33,982 nucleotides of DNA, taken from Archangiaceae bacterium (lineage in GTDB: Bacteria; Myxococcota; Myxococcia; Myxococcales; Myxococcaceae). The notes under the pieces were generated by a model. The model was not told the DNA's origin. It made no database searches and saw nothing but the letters and a program-made list of their open reading frames with translations. This document shows positions 1-7,623 of this stretch, piece by piece. A program made the position numbers and the translations under genes. The stretch spans positions 1-33,982 of the forward strand of contig JAACJQ010000200.1 in NCBI GenBank assembly GCA_016879935.1, given 5' to 3'. The stretch's first letter is position 1; each line of letters opens with the position of its first letter.

Positions 1-915
1 AGTGGCTTCGGTCGCCGCGACGTTCGCCTGACGAATGCGCTGCGCCGCCTGCCGGAGGATCAGGAAGATGTCGACGACCGCCGCGCCCATGATGGTGCCG
101 AGCGCGACGAGGAAGGCGAACTTGCGGAACGGCTCCTTCTCACCGAGCCAGTGGTTCTCGCGCAGCCACGGCGTCATCGCGTCCCATGCGACCGCGTAGA
201 TGAACGCGGGCACCGTCACGCGCGCGCCGAGAATGATGCCGGCGCCGATGGTCGAGATGCTGATGTCGAGTGAGAGCAGCTTCGCCACGATGCCCGGCTG
301 GTAGCTCTGCCCGGCAGCCTTCTCGGCCGCGGCCTCGGCGTGAGCCAGCTGCTCCAGCCCGAGGGGAATGATGGTGCCGAGGCCAACGCCGGCGGCGAGC
401 TGACCGACGCTCCGCTTGAGCAGGCGAACGTCGGTGAGCGCGCGAAGAATGTTCGCGACCGCGAGGCCCGACGGGTACGTGAGCTGCAACTTGTCGACGA
501 GTAGCGGCGTGAAGATCATGCCGACGCCGACGCCGAACATGCCGACCGAGAGGAAGTAGAGAATCAGCTTCCACACCGGTGGCTCTTCGAGGCCGAGCCA
601 CACCATCGCCTGAATGAGCACGCCCATGGCCGCCATCGACGCGACCGACGCGGCGGCGGTCTGCATGTAGTTCGCGCCGTGTTTGCCCTCGGGCCCGTAG
701 AAGTAGGTGATCGTCGAGCCGAGAATGCCGGCCAGCACCTGCCCGCCGACGAAGAAGCCGAGCGAGAAGTTCATGTAGCTGGCGGTGATGCCGCCGAGGG
801 GGCCGAGCACGAGCACGGCGATGGCCGCGAGGAACACGTAGTAGCGGGTGGTGCCCAGCGGGAACCAGCGCGCGAACAGGCGCGGGCTCGAAGGTGCGGT
901 CGTCTCGGTCGACAT
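1..915 (-). CDS. OPT-family oligopeptide transporter, N-terminal part (runs off window)
   Basis: This frame is read from the ATG at 915 and is still open at base 1, giving 305 residues. The protein is hydrophobic with about seven likely membrane segments, starting with a helix near residues 27-45. Recognisable stretches are ANYMQTAAASVASM (about residues 81-94) and LTYPSGLAVANILRAL (about 144-160); the latter matches the YPSG motif of the oligopeptide transporter (OPT/YSL) superfamily. Members import small peptides or metal chelates across the inner membrane and usually have 550-700 residues, so roughly half is missing. A purine-rich GAGAGGGG lies about 11 bases before the start. It is divergent from the gene at 999. 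The family is assigned from motif memory; the substrate cannot be told. Confidence 0.82.
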   Translation of the reverse strand, partial: MSTETTAPSSPRLFARWFPLGTTRYYVFLAAIAVLVLGPLGGITASYMNFSLGFFVGGQVLAGILGSTITYFYGPEGKHGANYMQTAAASVASMAAMGVLIQAMVWLGLEEPPVWKLILYFLSVGMFGVGVGMIFTPLLVDKLQLTYPSGLAVANILRALTDVRLLKRSVGQLAAGVGLGTIIPLGLEQLAHAEAAAEKAAGQSYQPGIVAKLLSLDISISTIGAGIILGARVTVPAFIYAVAWDAMTPWLRENHWLGEKEPFRKFAFLVALGTIMGAAVVDIFLILRQAAQRIRQANVAATEAT

Positions 916-984
916 CGGGTGTTTTTCCCCTCTCGTGGAGGGCGCGGCATAGCCGAACGCGCTCGGAAACGCAGGCGGTCGCGT

Positions 985-990
985 TACGCT
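985..990 (+). promoter_or_regulatory. -10-like hexamer 8 nt before a GTG start
   Basis: TACGCT at 985-990 resembles a -10 element (TAnnnT). The GTG start of the next gene is at 999, so transcription would begin almost at the start codon. No good -35 and no Shine-Dalgarno sequence are visible. Confidence 0.3.
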
Positions 991-998
991 GTGCGTCC

Positions 999-1604
999 GT
1001 GAGCAGCGTCTACCCGAGCCAGTACCAGCTTCCCGAACTCACCGCGCACCTGGTCGCCCTCCTGGAGCGACGCCGCGCCGCCTTCGACGTGTGGGACGAG
1101 AAGACCGAGGCCGCGCTCACAGAGGCAGCGCAGGAGGCGCTCGTCGAGGCAGGCAAACAGTTCAAGGAGCTCGCCGCCGACGCTCCCTATTGGCAGCGCA
1201 CGACCGAGGCGCTGCTCGAGGTGGCGCTCCCGCGGTACTTTCGCCTCGCGAAGGAGCAGCACGCGCTCGAGAAGCGGGGCTACGGCGCATGGCGTGGAGG
1301 AGACTTCATCTCTCGCGCGGCCTTCGCCGGCATCGGCCTTGTCGTTGGCTTCATCATCTTGCGCACGGCCGTTCCCGACTGGCTCGAGCCGTTGCCGCTC
1401 GCGATGTTCATCGGTGGTCCGTTGATTCCCGATGCGCAGGCGTTCTTCGCGAAGCGCAAGTACTCGAAGCAGCTGCTCACGCTCGTCGAAGACATGAAGG
1501 CCGAAGCGAGCGACCGGCGCACGTACCAGCCGCTCGGCGTCGACGAAGGCGCGGTGACGGACTCGACGCCGCCGCAGAAGTCGTCGAACTCGGTGAAGGG
1601 ATGA
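999..1604 (+). CDS. small hypothetical membrane protein upstream of pseudokinase
   Basis: 201 residues if read from the GTG at 999. The frame is open further upstream to 894, but that extension runs over the start of the divergent transporter gene and reads as low-complexity Arg/Ser, so GTG 999 is preferred. The first 105 or so residues are helical and charged. They are followed by two probable membrane segments (about residues 109-127 and 131-152) and a polar tail. It shares an ATGA overlap with the pseudokinase gene at 1601, so the two are probably co-transcribed and translationally coupled. I do not recognise the family. It may be a membrane partner of the kinase-like protein, an inference from context only. 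Confidence 0.72.
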   Translation: MSSVYPSQYQLPELTAHLVALLERRRAAFDVWDEKTEAALTEAAQEALVEAGKQFKELAADAPYWQRTTEALLEVALPRYFRLAKEQHALEKRGYGAWRGGDFISRAAFAGIGLVVGFIILRTAVPDWLEPLPLAMFIGGPLIPDAQAFFAKRKYSKQLLTLVEDMKAEASDRRTYQPLGVDEGAVTDSTPPQKSSNSVKG

Positions 1605-2761
1605 GCACGCCGTACCAGCCGATTCCCGAGACGACGCAGGTGCACGTCGACCGGCTCGTGGGCTCGACGGTCGGCGCGTATCGGGTCGTTCGGCACGTCA
1701 CCGAAGGCCGCTACGGGACGATCTATCGCTGTGAGCACCTCGAGACGGGCGCGCCGACGACGCTCGAGGTCTTGCGCACGCAGCTCAAGGGTAACGATCA
1801 AGACGCGCGCGCGGCGAACGCCATCAAGAGCCCGGGCGTGGCGACGGTGACGGGCTTCGGCGATCTGCCCGATGGGCGGCATTGGCGAATGATGGAGCTG
1901 CTCGACGGAGAGTCGCTCGGTCAGCTGATCGCCAGGCGCGGCCCGATTCCGCCCGCCGAGGTGGTGAGCATTCTCGAGCGCGTGGCCACGGTGCTCGAGG
2001 CTTCACACGCGTGGGCGATCGTGCATGGCTCGCTGGGCGCGACGAACGTGTTCCTCGTCAAAGACTCGGTGAAGCTCACCGACTTCGGCCTCGCGCGAGA
2101 GCGCCTGACGGCCGCCGCCGATCTCCGCGCGCTGGGCTGGTTGGGCACGGCGCTGCTCGCGGGAGAAGACGCCGCCGATGGTCGGCGTGCTCCGCCGGGA
2201 ACGTCTGGCATCGCGCCGGTGCTTCGCGCGTTGATCGATGGGCAGCTGGCGACTGCGACCATCGCGCGAAAGGCGCTGCTCGATTCGGTCGCTGCCGCGG
2301 TCTCGCCGCCGCCGGTCGCGAAGTCGAAGCTGCCGCTCGCCCTTGGAGTCGCCGTGCTGCTCGTCGTGCTGATCGGCGCGGGCCTCGCCTTCATTCCCCG
2401 AGAGGCTCCCGCGCTCACGGATGACGAAGCGACGATGCTCGATGACGAAGATCCCTCGGCGGCCGAAGAGCCGCAGCTCGCTCCGCCGACCACCCTCGAG
2501 CCCGTGCCCGTCATCGAGAAACCCGTTCGCCCTTCGCGCCCCCGGTTGGGCAGCGCTCGACCGGTGCCCGAAGCCGCAGAGCTGCAGGTGCTGATCAACA
2601 GCCTCGAGCGTCGCCTGCAGAAGCGTGGCACCGGCGACGTCGATCAGGCGCTCTCGGTGCTCAACAAGCAGCGGCTGCGATTGACGGGTTCTCCGACCCT
2701 CAACGAGCGACGCGACGTGGTTCGGCAGCTCGCAGGCTGGCGCAGGAGCTACCTGCGCTGA
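1601..2761 (+). CDS. membrane-anchored serine/threonine pseudokinase
   Basis: 386 residues. The N-terminal part (about 20-235) follows the eukaryotic-like Ser/Thr kinase fold: YRVVRHVTEGRYGTIYRCEH as a degenerate glycine loop, then TTLEVLR, IVHGSLGATNVFL and KLTDFGLAR. The ATP-binding lysine of VAIK is Glu56. The catalytic HRD reads His142-Gly-Ser144, so the catalytic Asp is absent, while DFG is intact (161-163). The C-lobe is short, with no APE motif. One membrane helix at about 244-265 leads to an acidic, Pro-rich linker and a helical C-terminal domain outside the cytoplasm. The start is the ATG overlapping the upstream TGA. A catalytically dead, signal-sensing or scaffold role is inferred. 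Its stop abuts the stop of the convergent sigma gene. Confidence 0.85.
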   Translation: MSTPYQPIPETTQVHVDRLVGSTVGAYRVVRHVTEGRYGTIYRCEHLETGAPTTLEVLRTQLKGNDQDARAANAIKSPGVATVTGFGDLPDGRHWRMMELLDGESLGQLIARRGPIPPAEVVSILERVATVLEASHAWAIVHGSLGATNVFLVKDSVKLTDFGLARERLTAAADLRALGWLGTALLAGEDAADGRRAPPGTSGIAPVLRALIDGQLATATIARKALLDSVAAAVSPPPVAKSKLPLALGVAVLLVVLIGAGLAFIPREAPALTDDEATMLDDEDPSAAEEPQLAPPTTLEPVPVIEKPVRPSRPRLGSARPVPEAAELQVLINSLERRLQKRGTGDVDQALSVLNKQRLRLTGSPTLNERRDVVRQLAGWRRSYLR

Positions 2762-3970
2762 TCACCGCCCACCATCGAGCGTCGACAGCACGAGCGGGTA
2801 GTTCACGTTGATCGGCCCGTTGAGCGGCGGGTCGAAGCGCAGATCGGACAGCGACGAGAGAATGCAGCCCTCGAGTGGAACGTGGCCGATGCCGGCGTCT
2901 CCCACGGCGATCTGCGTGATGCGCCCTTCGACGGCGTCATCGGTGTCGATGGTGAAGGTGACGACGAGCCTGCCGCCCAGCCCGGGGTTCATCGGGAGCC
3001 ACGACTCGTAGCAGTCCTTCACCTCGGGAATCGCCGAGCGCATGGCCGCGCGAATGCCCTCACGATCGATCGCGAAGCGGGTGCCTCCGTCGCTCGCGGC
3101 GTTCGTCGTGACGCTCGTTCTTGCGCGGTCGCTGTCGGAGGCGCCGTGTGATGGCTCGGCTGGCGGCAGACTGGCGGCGGGCAGCCCCGTCGCAGGCGTG
3201 ACTGCGACCGCTTCCTGCAGTGGCCTCGCTGCCTGAGGCACCGCAACCGCGGTGGGGCCGGGCTTCGTCTTCACGGGAGCGCTCGAAGACGGCGACTGCG
3301 AGACCGACGTCGGCTCGGCGTGATGTGCCGACGACGGCCACGACCACCCGAGCGTTCCGGCCAACAGCAGACAGGCAGCGATGACAGCGAAGCGGATCTT
3401 CTTGTCCATGAGTGCGACTCCAGCGGTGAGCCATGGGCCTGCGGTCGGCAACACGAGCGGCGCCACCGACAGCCGCCACGCCTCGCGGCCCTCGGTGTCG
3501 AGCGAGACGCGCAAGCGGTCGAGCGCTTCCTTCAACCTCCAGCGAACCGTTCCCGCGGGAACCTGGAGCCGCTCGGCGATCTCGGCAGACGACAGGCCCT
3601 CGAAGAACCGCAGCAACACCGTCTGGCGAAACGGCTCTTCCAGTTCGAGCACGTGTCGAACGAGGCGCTGCTGAACCTGAACGCGACCGACGAGCTCCTC
3701 CGGCCCTGCGTCGTGCTCAGCCGGTGTCAGCGCTTCGTTTCTCGCTCTGATCGCCTCGTCTCGGAATCGCTTCCGGGCAGCGTTCTGCAGCACCCGCGCG
3801 AGCCACGGCCTGGCAGGCCGCTCCGAATCGGGAGGCGCCTTGATCGCAGACAGCCACAGCTCCTGCACCGCGTCGTCTCGATCATCACGGACCAGGCGCG
3901 TCGCAAGCACCCGAACCCACTCGGCATGTCGGAGCAGTTCGCTCACGTCGCTGGTCTGCCGGGAACTCAT
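2762..3970 (-). CDS. ECF sigma factor fused to TM segment and AgmX/PglI-like C-terminal domain
   Basis: 402 residues. Residues about 15-75 resemble sigma region 2 (DDAVQELWLSAIKAP, WLARVLQNAARKRFR). Residues 104-156 are region 4, with a clear helix-turn-helix (LSSAEIAERLQVPAGTVRWR). A hydrophobic helix at 192-210 and a long Ala/Pro/Ser linker follow. The last 100 residues (about 300-402: AIPEVKDCYESWL, GGRLVVTFTID, Cys320 and Cys369) resemble the AgmX/PglI C-terminal domain found in myxobacterial envelope proteins. The architecture implies a promoter-recognition module tethered to the inner membrane with a periplasmic sensor. A ribosome-binding site and ATG at codon 188 could also release the membrane part as a separate product. 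It is divergent from the SPFH operon across 82 bases. Confidence 0.85.
   Translation of the reverse strand: MSSRQTSDVSELLRHAEWVRVLATRLVRDDRDDAVQELWLSAIKAPPDSERPARPWLARVLQNAARKRFRDEAIRARNEALTPAEHDAGPEELVGRVQVQQRLVRHVLELEEPFRQTVLLRFFEGLSSAEIAERLQVPAGTVRWRLKEALDRLRVSLDTEGREAWRLSVAPLVLPTAGPWLTAGVALMDKKIRFAVIAACLLLAGTLGWSWPSSAHHAEPTSVSQSPSSSAPVKTKPGPTAVAVPQAARPLQEAVAVTPATGLPAASLPPAEPSHGASDSDRARTSVTTNAASDGGTRFAIDREGIRAAMRSAIPEVKDCYESWLPMNPGLGGRLVVTFTIDTDDAVEGRITQIAVGDAGIGHVPLEGCILSSLSDLRFDPPLNGPINVNYPLVLSTLDGGR
3407..3421 (-). promoter_or_regulatory. internal ribosome-binding site and ATG inside the sigma fusion gene
   Basis: On the minus strand GGAG lies 8 bases before the ATG at 3409, which is codon 188 of the sigma fusion. 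Translation from here would give a 215-residue protein that starts MDKKIRFAVIAACLL, i.e. just the membrane anchor, linker and periplasmic domain. Spacing and sequence are those of a normal start; use in the cell is unproven. Confidence 0.45.
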
Positions 3971-3991
3971 CGCCCCTTCCTATCCACGCCA

Positions 3992-4023
3992 CGTCGAAAG
4001 TGTTGGCGGCGGCAATTTCGACG
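3992..4023. promoter_or_regulatory. 8-bp inverted repeat, candidate operator between sigma and SPFH genes
   Basis: CGTCGAAA at 3992-3999 is matched by its exact reverse complement TTTCGACG at 4016-4023, with a 16-base spacer. It sits in the 82-base gap between two divergent starts (3970 and 4053). The position suits a dimeric regulator acting on one or both genes. No T-tract follows on either strand, so it is not an obvious terminator. Confidence 0.4.
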
Positions 4024-4052
4024 AGGCGACGATCCCGGGGGAAAACCGCGGC

Positions 4053-5102
4053 ATGACTCCAGCTGAACGTTTGCGCGGCACTCTGGTGAGGCGCGGTCGC
4101 TTCCTCTGGCCGTTGCTCGCCATCTTCCTGATCCTGGTCTTTGGCTACACCTCGTGCTCCTCGTACGTGCGCCCGGGGCAGTGGGGTGTGAAGCAGGTGA
4201 CGTTCGGCTCGGGCCAGGGCGTTCACACCGAGATCTACGAGCCGGGCCTCTATTTCCTCACGCCTGGCGCCGAGCGCATGCACCTGTTCCCGGCAGACCT
4301 GCAGGTGCTCGAGATGAGCGACGCGCAGGAGCCGTCGGCCCACATTCCCAACCTGCGCGCGGTGCCGGCGCTGAAGATCCAGACCTCCGAGGGCTACACG
4401 GTGTCGGTCGACGTCACCGTGCTCTACCGCGTCGACGATGCGTACAAGGTGATGACGCAGATCGGGCCGGGCCGGCTGTACGAAGACTCGGTCGTCATTC
4501 CGCGCACCGAGCAGCAGCTGCGGCGCACGTTCGGCGAGCTCGACGCCGAGGAGTTCTACAAAGGCGACACGCGCGAGAAGGCCGCGGAAGAAGCGCAGCG
4601 GCTGTTGATCGAAGACCTGTCGCCGCGCGGCATCAAGGTGACGCACGTACTCGTGCGCCAGTACCGCTACGACTCGCGCTACCAGGCCGCGATCGAGCAG
4701 CGGAAGATTCAGGACCAGACGGTCTTCAAGAACCAGGCAGAGGCGCTCGCCGCGCAGGCCGAAGCCGAGAAGAACAAGATCGTAGCCGAAGGCGCCGCGC
4801 TGGTCGAGGTCGAGTACGCCCGCGGCAAAGCCGAGGTCGAGAAGCTGCGCAGTGAGGCCGATCTCTACACGCGCACGAAGGCGGCTGAAGGTGAGCTCGC
4901 GGTTCGCCTGGCGAAGGCACAGGGCACCGAGCTCGAGAACAAGGCACTGCGCGGCGCAGGCAGCGAGAACATGGTCGGGCTCAAGATGGCTGACGTGCTC
5001 GAGGGCGTCGACGTGATCGTCGTGCCGAGCGACGGAGAGGGTGGAACGAACCCGCTCGATCTCAATCAGCTGCTCCGCCGCTTCGACGTGAGGGGTGAAT
5101 GA
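4053..5102 (+). CDS. SPFH/band 7 domain protein, membrane-anchored
   Basis: 349 residues from the ATG at 4053, with GGGGGA upstream. The frame is open further upstream to 3840, but that stretch overlaps the sigma gene and is not protein-like. A membrane helix at about 18-32 is followed by an SPFH domain (about 36-215) containing PGLYFLTPGAERMHLFPADLQ, VSVDVTVLYRV and LSPRGIKVTHVLVRQ. A charged coiled coil (about 220-310: QAEALAAQAEAEKNKIVAEG) follows, then a short conserved tail. This is the plan of HflK/HflC, prohibitin and stomatin proteins, which form large membrane-bound rings. It overlaps the next SPFH gene by ATGA, so the two are probably made in fixed ratio and may assemble together. 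The exact role is unknown. Confidence 0.88.
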   Translation: MTPAERLRGTLVRRGRFLWPLLAIFLILVFGYTSCSSYVRPGQWGVKQVTFGSGQGVHTEIYEPGLYFLTPGAERMHLFPADLQVLEMSDAQEPSAHIPNLRAVPALKIQTSEGYTVSVDVTVLYRVDDAYKVMTQIGPGRLYEDSVVIPRTEQQLRRTFGELDAEEFYKGDTREKAAEEAQRLLIEDLSPRGIKVTHVLVRQYRYDSRYQAAIEQRKIQDQTVFKNQAEALAAQAEAEKNKIVAEGAALVEVEYARGKAEVEKLRSEADLYTRTKAAEGELAVRLAKAQGTELENKALRGAGSENMVGLKMADVLEGVDVIVVPSDGEGGTNPLDLNQLLRRFDVRGE

Positions 5103-6115
5103 CCATGAAGACCTTTCACTTGATGGTCGCGGCAGTGGTCGTGTCGTCCGTGAGTGGCTGTGCGTGTCACTCGACCGATGCGAACGAGGTCGGCGTCCTC
5201 ACCAGAAAGCTCGCTCCGTTCGGCAAACGAGGTGTGCAGGAGGAGGTCTATGCCTCGGGCGCGACCTACTTCTTCGCGCCGATCATCACCGACTGGCACA
5301 CCTTCGAGACGAAGCTGCAGAACCTGCGAATGCAGAAGATGCCGGGTGCCGATGGCGTGATCGACGACGTCGAGTTCAAGACCGTCGACGGCAACGACAT
5401 CTCGGTCGACGTGACAGTCACCTGGCGCATCGACCCTGCGAAGGCGCCGCACGTGTTGCAGCGGGTGGGTGAGTCGACCGACGACGTGCAGGAGCGCCTC
5501 GTTCGTCCGGCCGCGCGTGCGTACGTGCGTGACGCGCTCAATCGCCTGCGCTCGGAGGACTTCTACGTGGCCGACAAACGGTTCGCCGCCGCCGAGGAGT
5601 CGCGCAAGCTGCTGCTGCTTGCGCTCGGGCCCGAGGGCGTGATCGTCGAGCAGGTCATTCTCGGCGAGCACCGGTTCGCGCCCGCATACGAAGAGGTGAT
5701 TCGCGAGAAGAAGCTGGCCGAGCAGAACGGCGAGAAGCTGAAGAGTGAAGCGCAGGCGGCGGCCGAGGAGTCGAAGCGAAACCTCGAGTCGGCGCGCGGC
5801 GTGGTGTCGAAGGACATCGCGACGGCGAAGGGCGAGCTCGAGCAGGCGAAGCTGGGGGCCGATGCGCAGTTGGTGAAGGCGAAGAACGAAGCGACGGCCT
5901 CGTTGACCGAAGCGAAGACGCGCGCCCAGTCGATCGAGAAGGAGAACGCGGCGCTCGGTGGTGCGGGCGGTCGCACGATGGTGAAGCTGAAGATCGCCGA
6001 GGCGCTGCAGGGCAAGCGCATCGTGATGATCCCGACGGGGAAGGGCGCGAACCTGCAGACGCTCGACGTGAACGATCTGATCAGCGTGAAGGCGGCTCAG
6101 AAGGTGACGAAGTAG
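5099..6115 (+). CDS. SPFH/band 7 domain lipoprotein
   Basis: 338 residues; the ATG at 5099 overlaps the TGA of the preceding SPFH gene, and a second in-frame ATG lies at 5105. The N-terminus is a lipoprotein signal ending in the lipobox VSGC (Cys21), unusual for a family normally held by a membrane helix. An SPFH-like domain spans about 28-200 (TKLQNLRMQKMPG, ISVDVTVTWRID, LGPEGVIVEQVILGEHR). A long Ala/Glu/Lys coiled coil (about 203-285) and a tail resembling that of its neighbour (GGRTMVKLKIAEALQGKRIVMIP) follow. The matching ends suggest an old duplication and a hetero-oligomer in the periplasm. Asp/Gly at +2 cannot be judged from Cys-Ala, so retention in the inner membrane is not predicted. 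Confidence 0.85.
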   Translation: MTMKTFHLMVAAVVVSSVSGCACHSTDANEVGVLTRKLAPFGKRGVQEEVYASGATYFFAPIITDWHTFETKLQNLRMQKMPGADGVIDDVEFKTVDGNDISVDVTVTWRIDPAKAPHVLQRVGESTDDVQERLVRPAARAYVRDALNRLRSEDFYVADKRFAAAEESRKLLLLALGPEGVIVEQVILGEHRFAPAYEEVIREKKLAEQNGEKLKSEAQAAAEESKRNLESARGVVSKDIATAKGELEQAKLGADAQLVKAKNEATASLTEAKTRAQSIEKENAALGGAGGRTMVKLKIAEALQGKRIVMIPTGKGANLQTLDVNDLISVKAAQKVTK

Positions 6116-6134
6116 CCGTCACTTCGGCGTCGAA

Positions 6135-6662
6135 GTGTGCGCGGCCGCTCGCTCACGCCGTCGCTCTATCGTACGAGCGCTCATGCTCTCGCTGCTCGTC
6201 TCCGTGTTCGTCTCGCAGCACCCCGTCGCGGCCAATCCTCCCGCCGACCCGAAGCTCGCGGCCGTTGCAGCGATTCACGGTGAAGCGGGCCCCTGGGCCG
6301 TCGCCGGCTACCGCATGGGCGCCTTCGCGCTCCAGAAGCTCGGCCTTCCTGCGCAGAGCCACGACCTCAAGGTCCTCCACCGCTCACCGAAGACGCCGCA
6401 GTTCGCCTGCGTCGCCGACGGAGCCCAGGCCGCCACCGGCGCCAGCGTCGGCAAACTGAACCTCGCGCTCGAAGAGGCACCGTTCGAGCAACTGCAGACG
6501 ACCTTCACCAACGCGAAGACCGGAGCATTCATCACGCTCAAGCCGGCCAAGGCCTTCGTCGCGCGCTTCACCAACACGCCGCGTGAGAAGGCGCTCGAGA
6601 ACGGAAAGGCCGTGCTCGCGCTCAAAGACGCCGAGGTCTTCGAGATCGTCGCCGAGAAGTGA
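6135..6662 (+). CDS. secreted FmdE-like (formylmethanofuran dehydrogenase subunit E family) protein
   Basis: 175 residues from the GTG at 6135, which supplies an Arg-rich n-region (SRRRSIVRA) before the hydrophobic core and a VAANPP cleavage zone. The ATG at 6183 is an alternative start with a poorer signal peptide. The mature part follows the FmdE pattern: AIHGEAGPWAVAGYRMGAFA (near His48), then FACVADGAQAATGASVGKLN (Cys92 onward). In typical FmdE proteins the second motif reads GCT; here the Cys is Ala, so metal binding may be altered. It begins 19 bases after the second SPFH gene, so it is probably in that operon. The family assignment is by motif; the function is unknown, and secretion argues against a role with methanofuran. 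Confidence 0.68.
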   Translation: MCAAARSRRRSIVRALMLSLLVSVFVSQHPVAANPPADPKLAAVAAIHGEAGPWAVAGYRMGAFALQKLGLPAQSHDLKVLHRSPKTPQFACVADGAQAATGASVGKLNLALEEAPFEQLQTTFTNAKTGAFITLKPAKAFVARFTNTPREKALENGKAVLALKDAEVFEIVAEK

Positions 6663-7559
6663 TCACTCCCGCTCGACGATGAACACCTGCTCGAGCAGCG
6701 CACGGGTGAACGCCTTGCGCGTCTCGGGCGTGCCGTTGCTCAGCGGAGACGACACCGTGAACGCTGCGTGATCTCCGCGCAGCACGCCGAGATCGTGACC
6801 GATGCCGGGCAGCCACTGGTCCTCTTCGAGCAGAAGGCCGTCGTTTCGACCCGACCCATGCGTCGCGACGAACGCGTGCGTCAGCGCCAGCTCCTGCGAG
6901 ACCTGCCCCGTCGTCTCAGAGCTGCGCACGTAGCGAACGTGCCGCTGGTACCAGTCGATCATCGCGGTCGACGGCGGCGCGGCTCGAAACGACGCCTCGG
7001 CTTTCTCCCGGGTCAGCGTCGTCGGCCCGCGAAACGCATCGTGGAGCAACGGAATCGGCAACGACTTCACGATGCCGTCTGCCAGCGGGCTGCCCCTGAG
7101 CGCGCCCTGAATCGAGACCACGTGCACCACCCGGCCCGAGCGCACCAGCTCGGGTGAGCGCAACACCGTGAGCACCGCGCCCGCACCGCCCTTGCTGTGC
7201 CCGATCAACACGACCGGCCGCTGCAGCTCGTCCGTCAGCCGCGACACCTCGGCCCGAATCAGCTCGGCGTCGGTCTCGAGGTCTCCTCCCGATGGCGGAA
7301 AGAACATCGACGCGCTCGCGCCAAGCTCGTCGGTCACCACCTCGGCGTTGTCCTTGAAGTAGCCGGGAATGCCCTCGCTCAAGAAGCCGGCGACGAAGAG
7401 AAAGTGCAGCTTCGACGCCTCGGGCATCGTGGTGCGATCGAGCGGCTTCGGGTTCGTCACCTCCGAGCGCACCAGCTCGACGAACCCATCAATCGACGGA
7501 GCCGGCACATGGCGCACGCAACTGCTGCACAGCACCAGCAGCACCCCGAGTCGTCGCAT
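6663..7559 (-). CDS. alpha/beta-hydrolase lipoprotein (lipase/esterase-like)
   Basis: 298 residues from the ATG at 7559, chosen because it opens with a lipoprotein signal (MRRLGVLLVLCSSC, probable lipid Cys14). The frame continues upstream to 7700 but overlaps the divergent peptidase gene. HFLFVAGFLSE near 52-62 is the first core strand and oxyanion region. RPVVLIGHSKGGAGAVL holds the nucleophile elbow G-H-S-K-G with Ser122. DHAAF near the C-terminus is a candidate for the catalytic His. The fold is that of serine esterases and lipases acting on esters or acyl chains in the periplasm or at the cell surface; the substrate is unknown. Its stop abuts that of the convergent FmdE-like gene (TGATCA at 6660-6665). 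Confidence 0.8.
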   Translation of the reverse strand: MRRLGVLLVLCSSCVRHVPAPSIDGFVELVRSEVTNPKPLDRTTMPEASKLHFLFVAGFLSEGIPGYFKDNAEVVTDELGASASMFFPPSGGDLETDAELIRAEVSRLTDELQRPVVLIGHSKGGAGAVLTVLRSPELVRSGRVVHVVSIQGALRGSPLADGIVKSLPIPLLHDAFRGPTTLTREKAEASFRAAPPSTAMIDWYQRHVRYVRSSETTGQVSQELALTHAFVATHGSGRNDGLLLEEDQWLPGIGHDLGVLRGDHAAFTVSSPLSNGTPETRKAFTRALLEQVFIVERE

Positions 7560-7610
7560 GCGCCGTTGGATGCCAGAGCGGCGAACGTGGATCCACCGGG
7601 CGCTGCGGGG

Positions 7611-7616
7611 TACGAG
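7611..7616 (+). promoter_or_regulatory. -10-like hexamer 7 nt before the peptidase ATG
   Basis: TACGAG at 7611-7616 sits 7 bases before the ATG at 7624. There is no Shine-Dalgarno sequence between them, which fits a leaderless transcript. No convincing -35 element is present. Confidence 0.25.
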
Positions 7617-7623
7617 CCTCGAC

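Noticed and set aside
894-998. N-terminal extension of the small membrane protein to 894
   Set aside because: It would overlap the start of the divergent transporter gene and encodes low-complexity Arg/Ser sequence.
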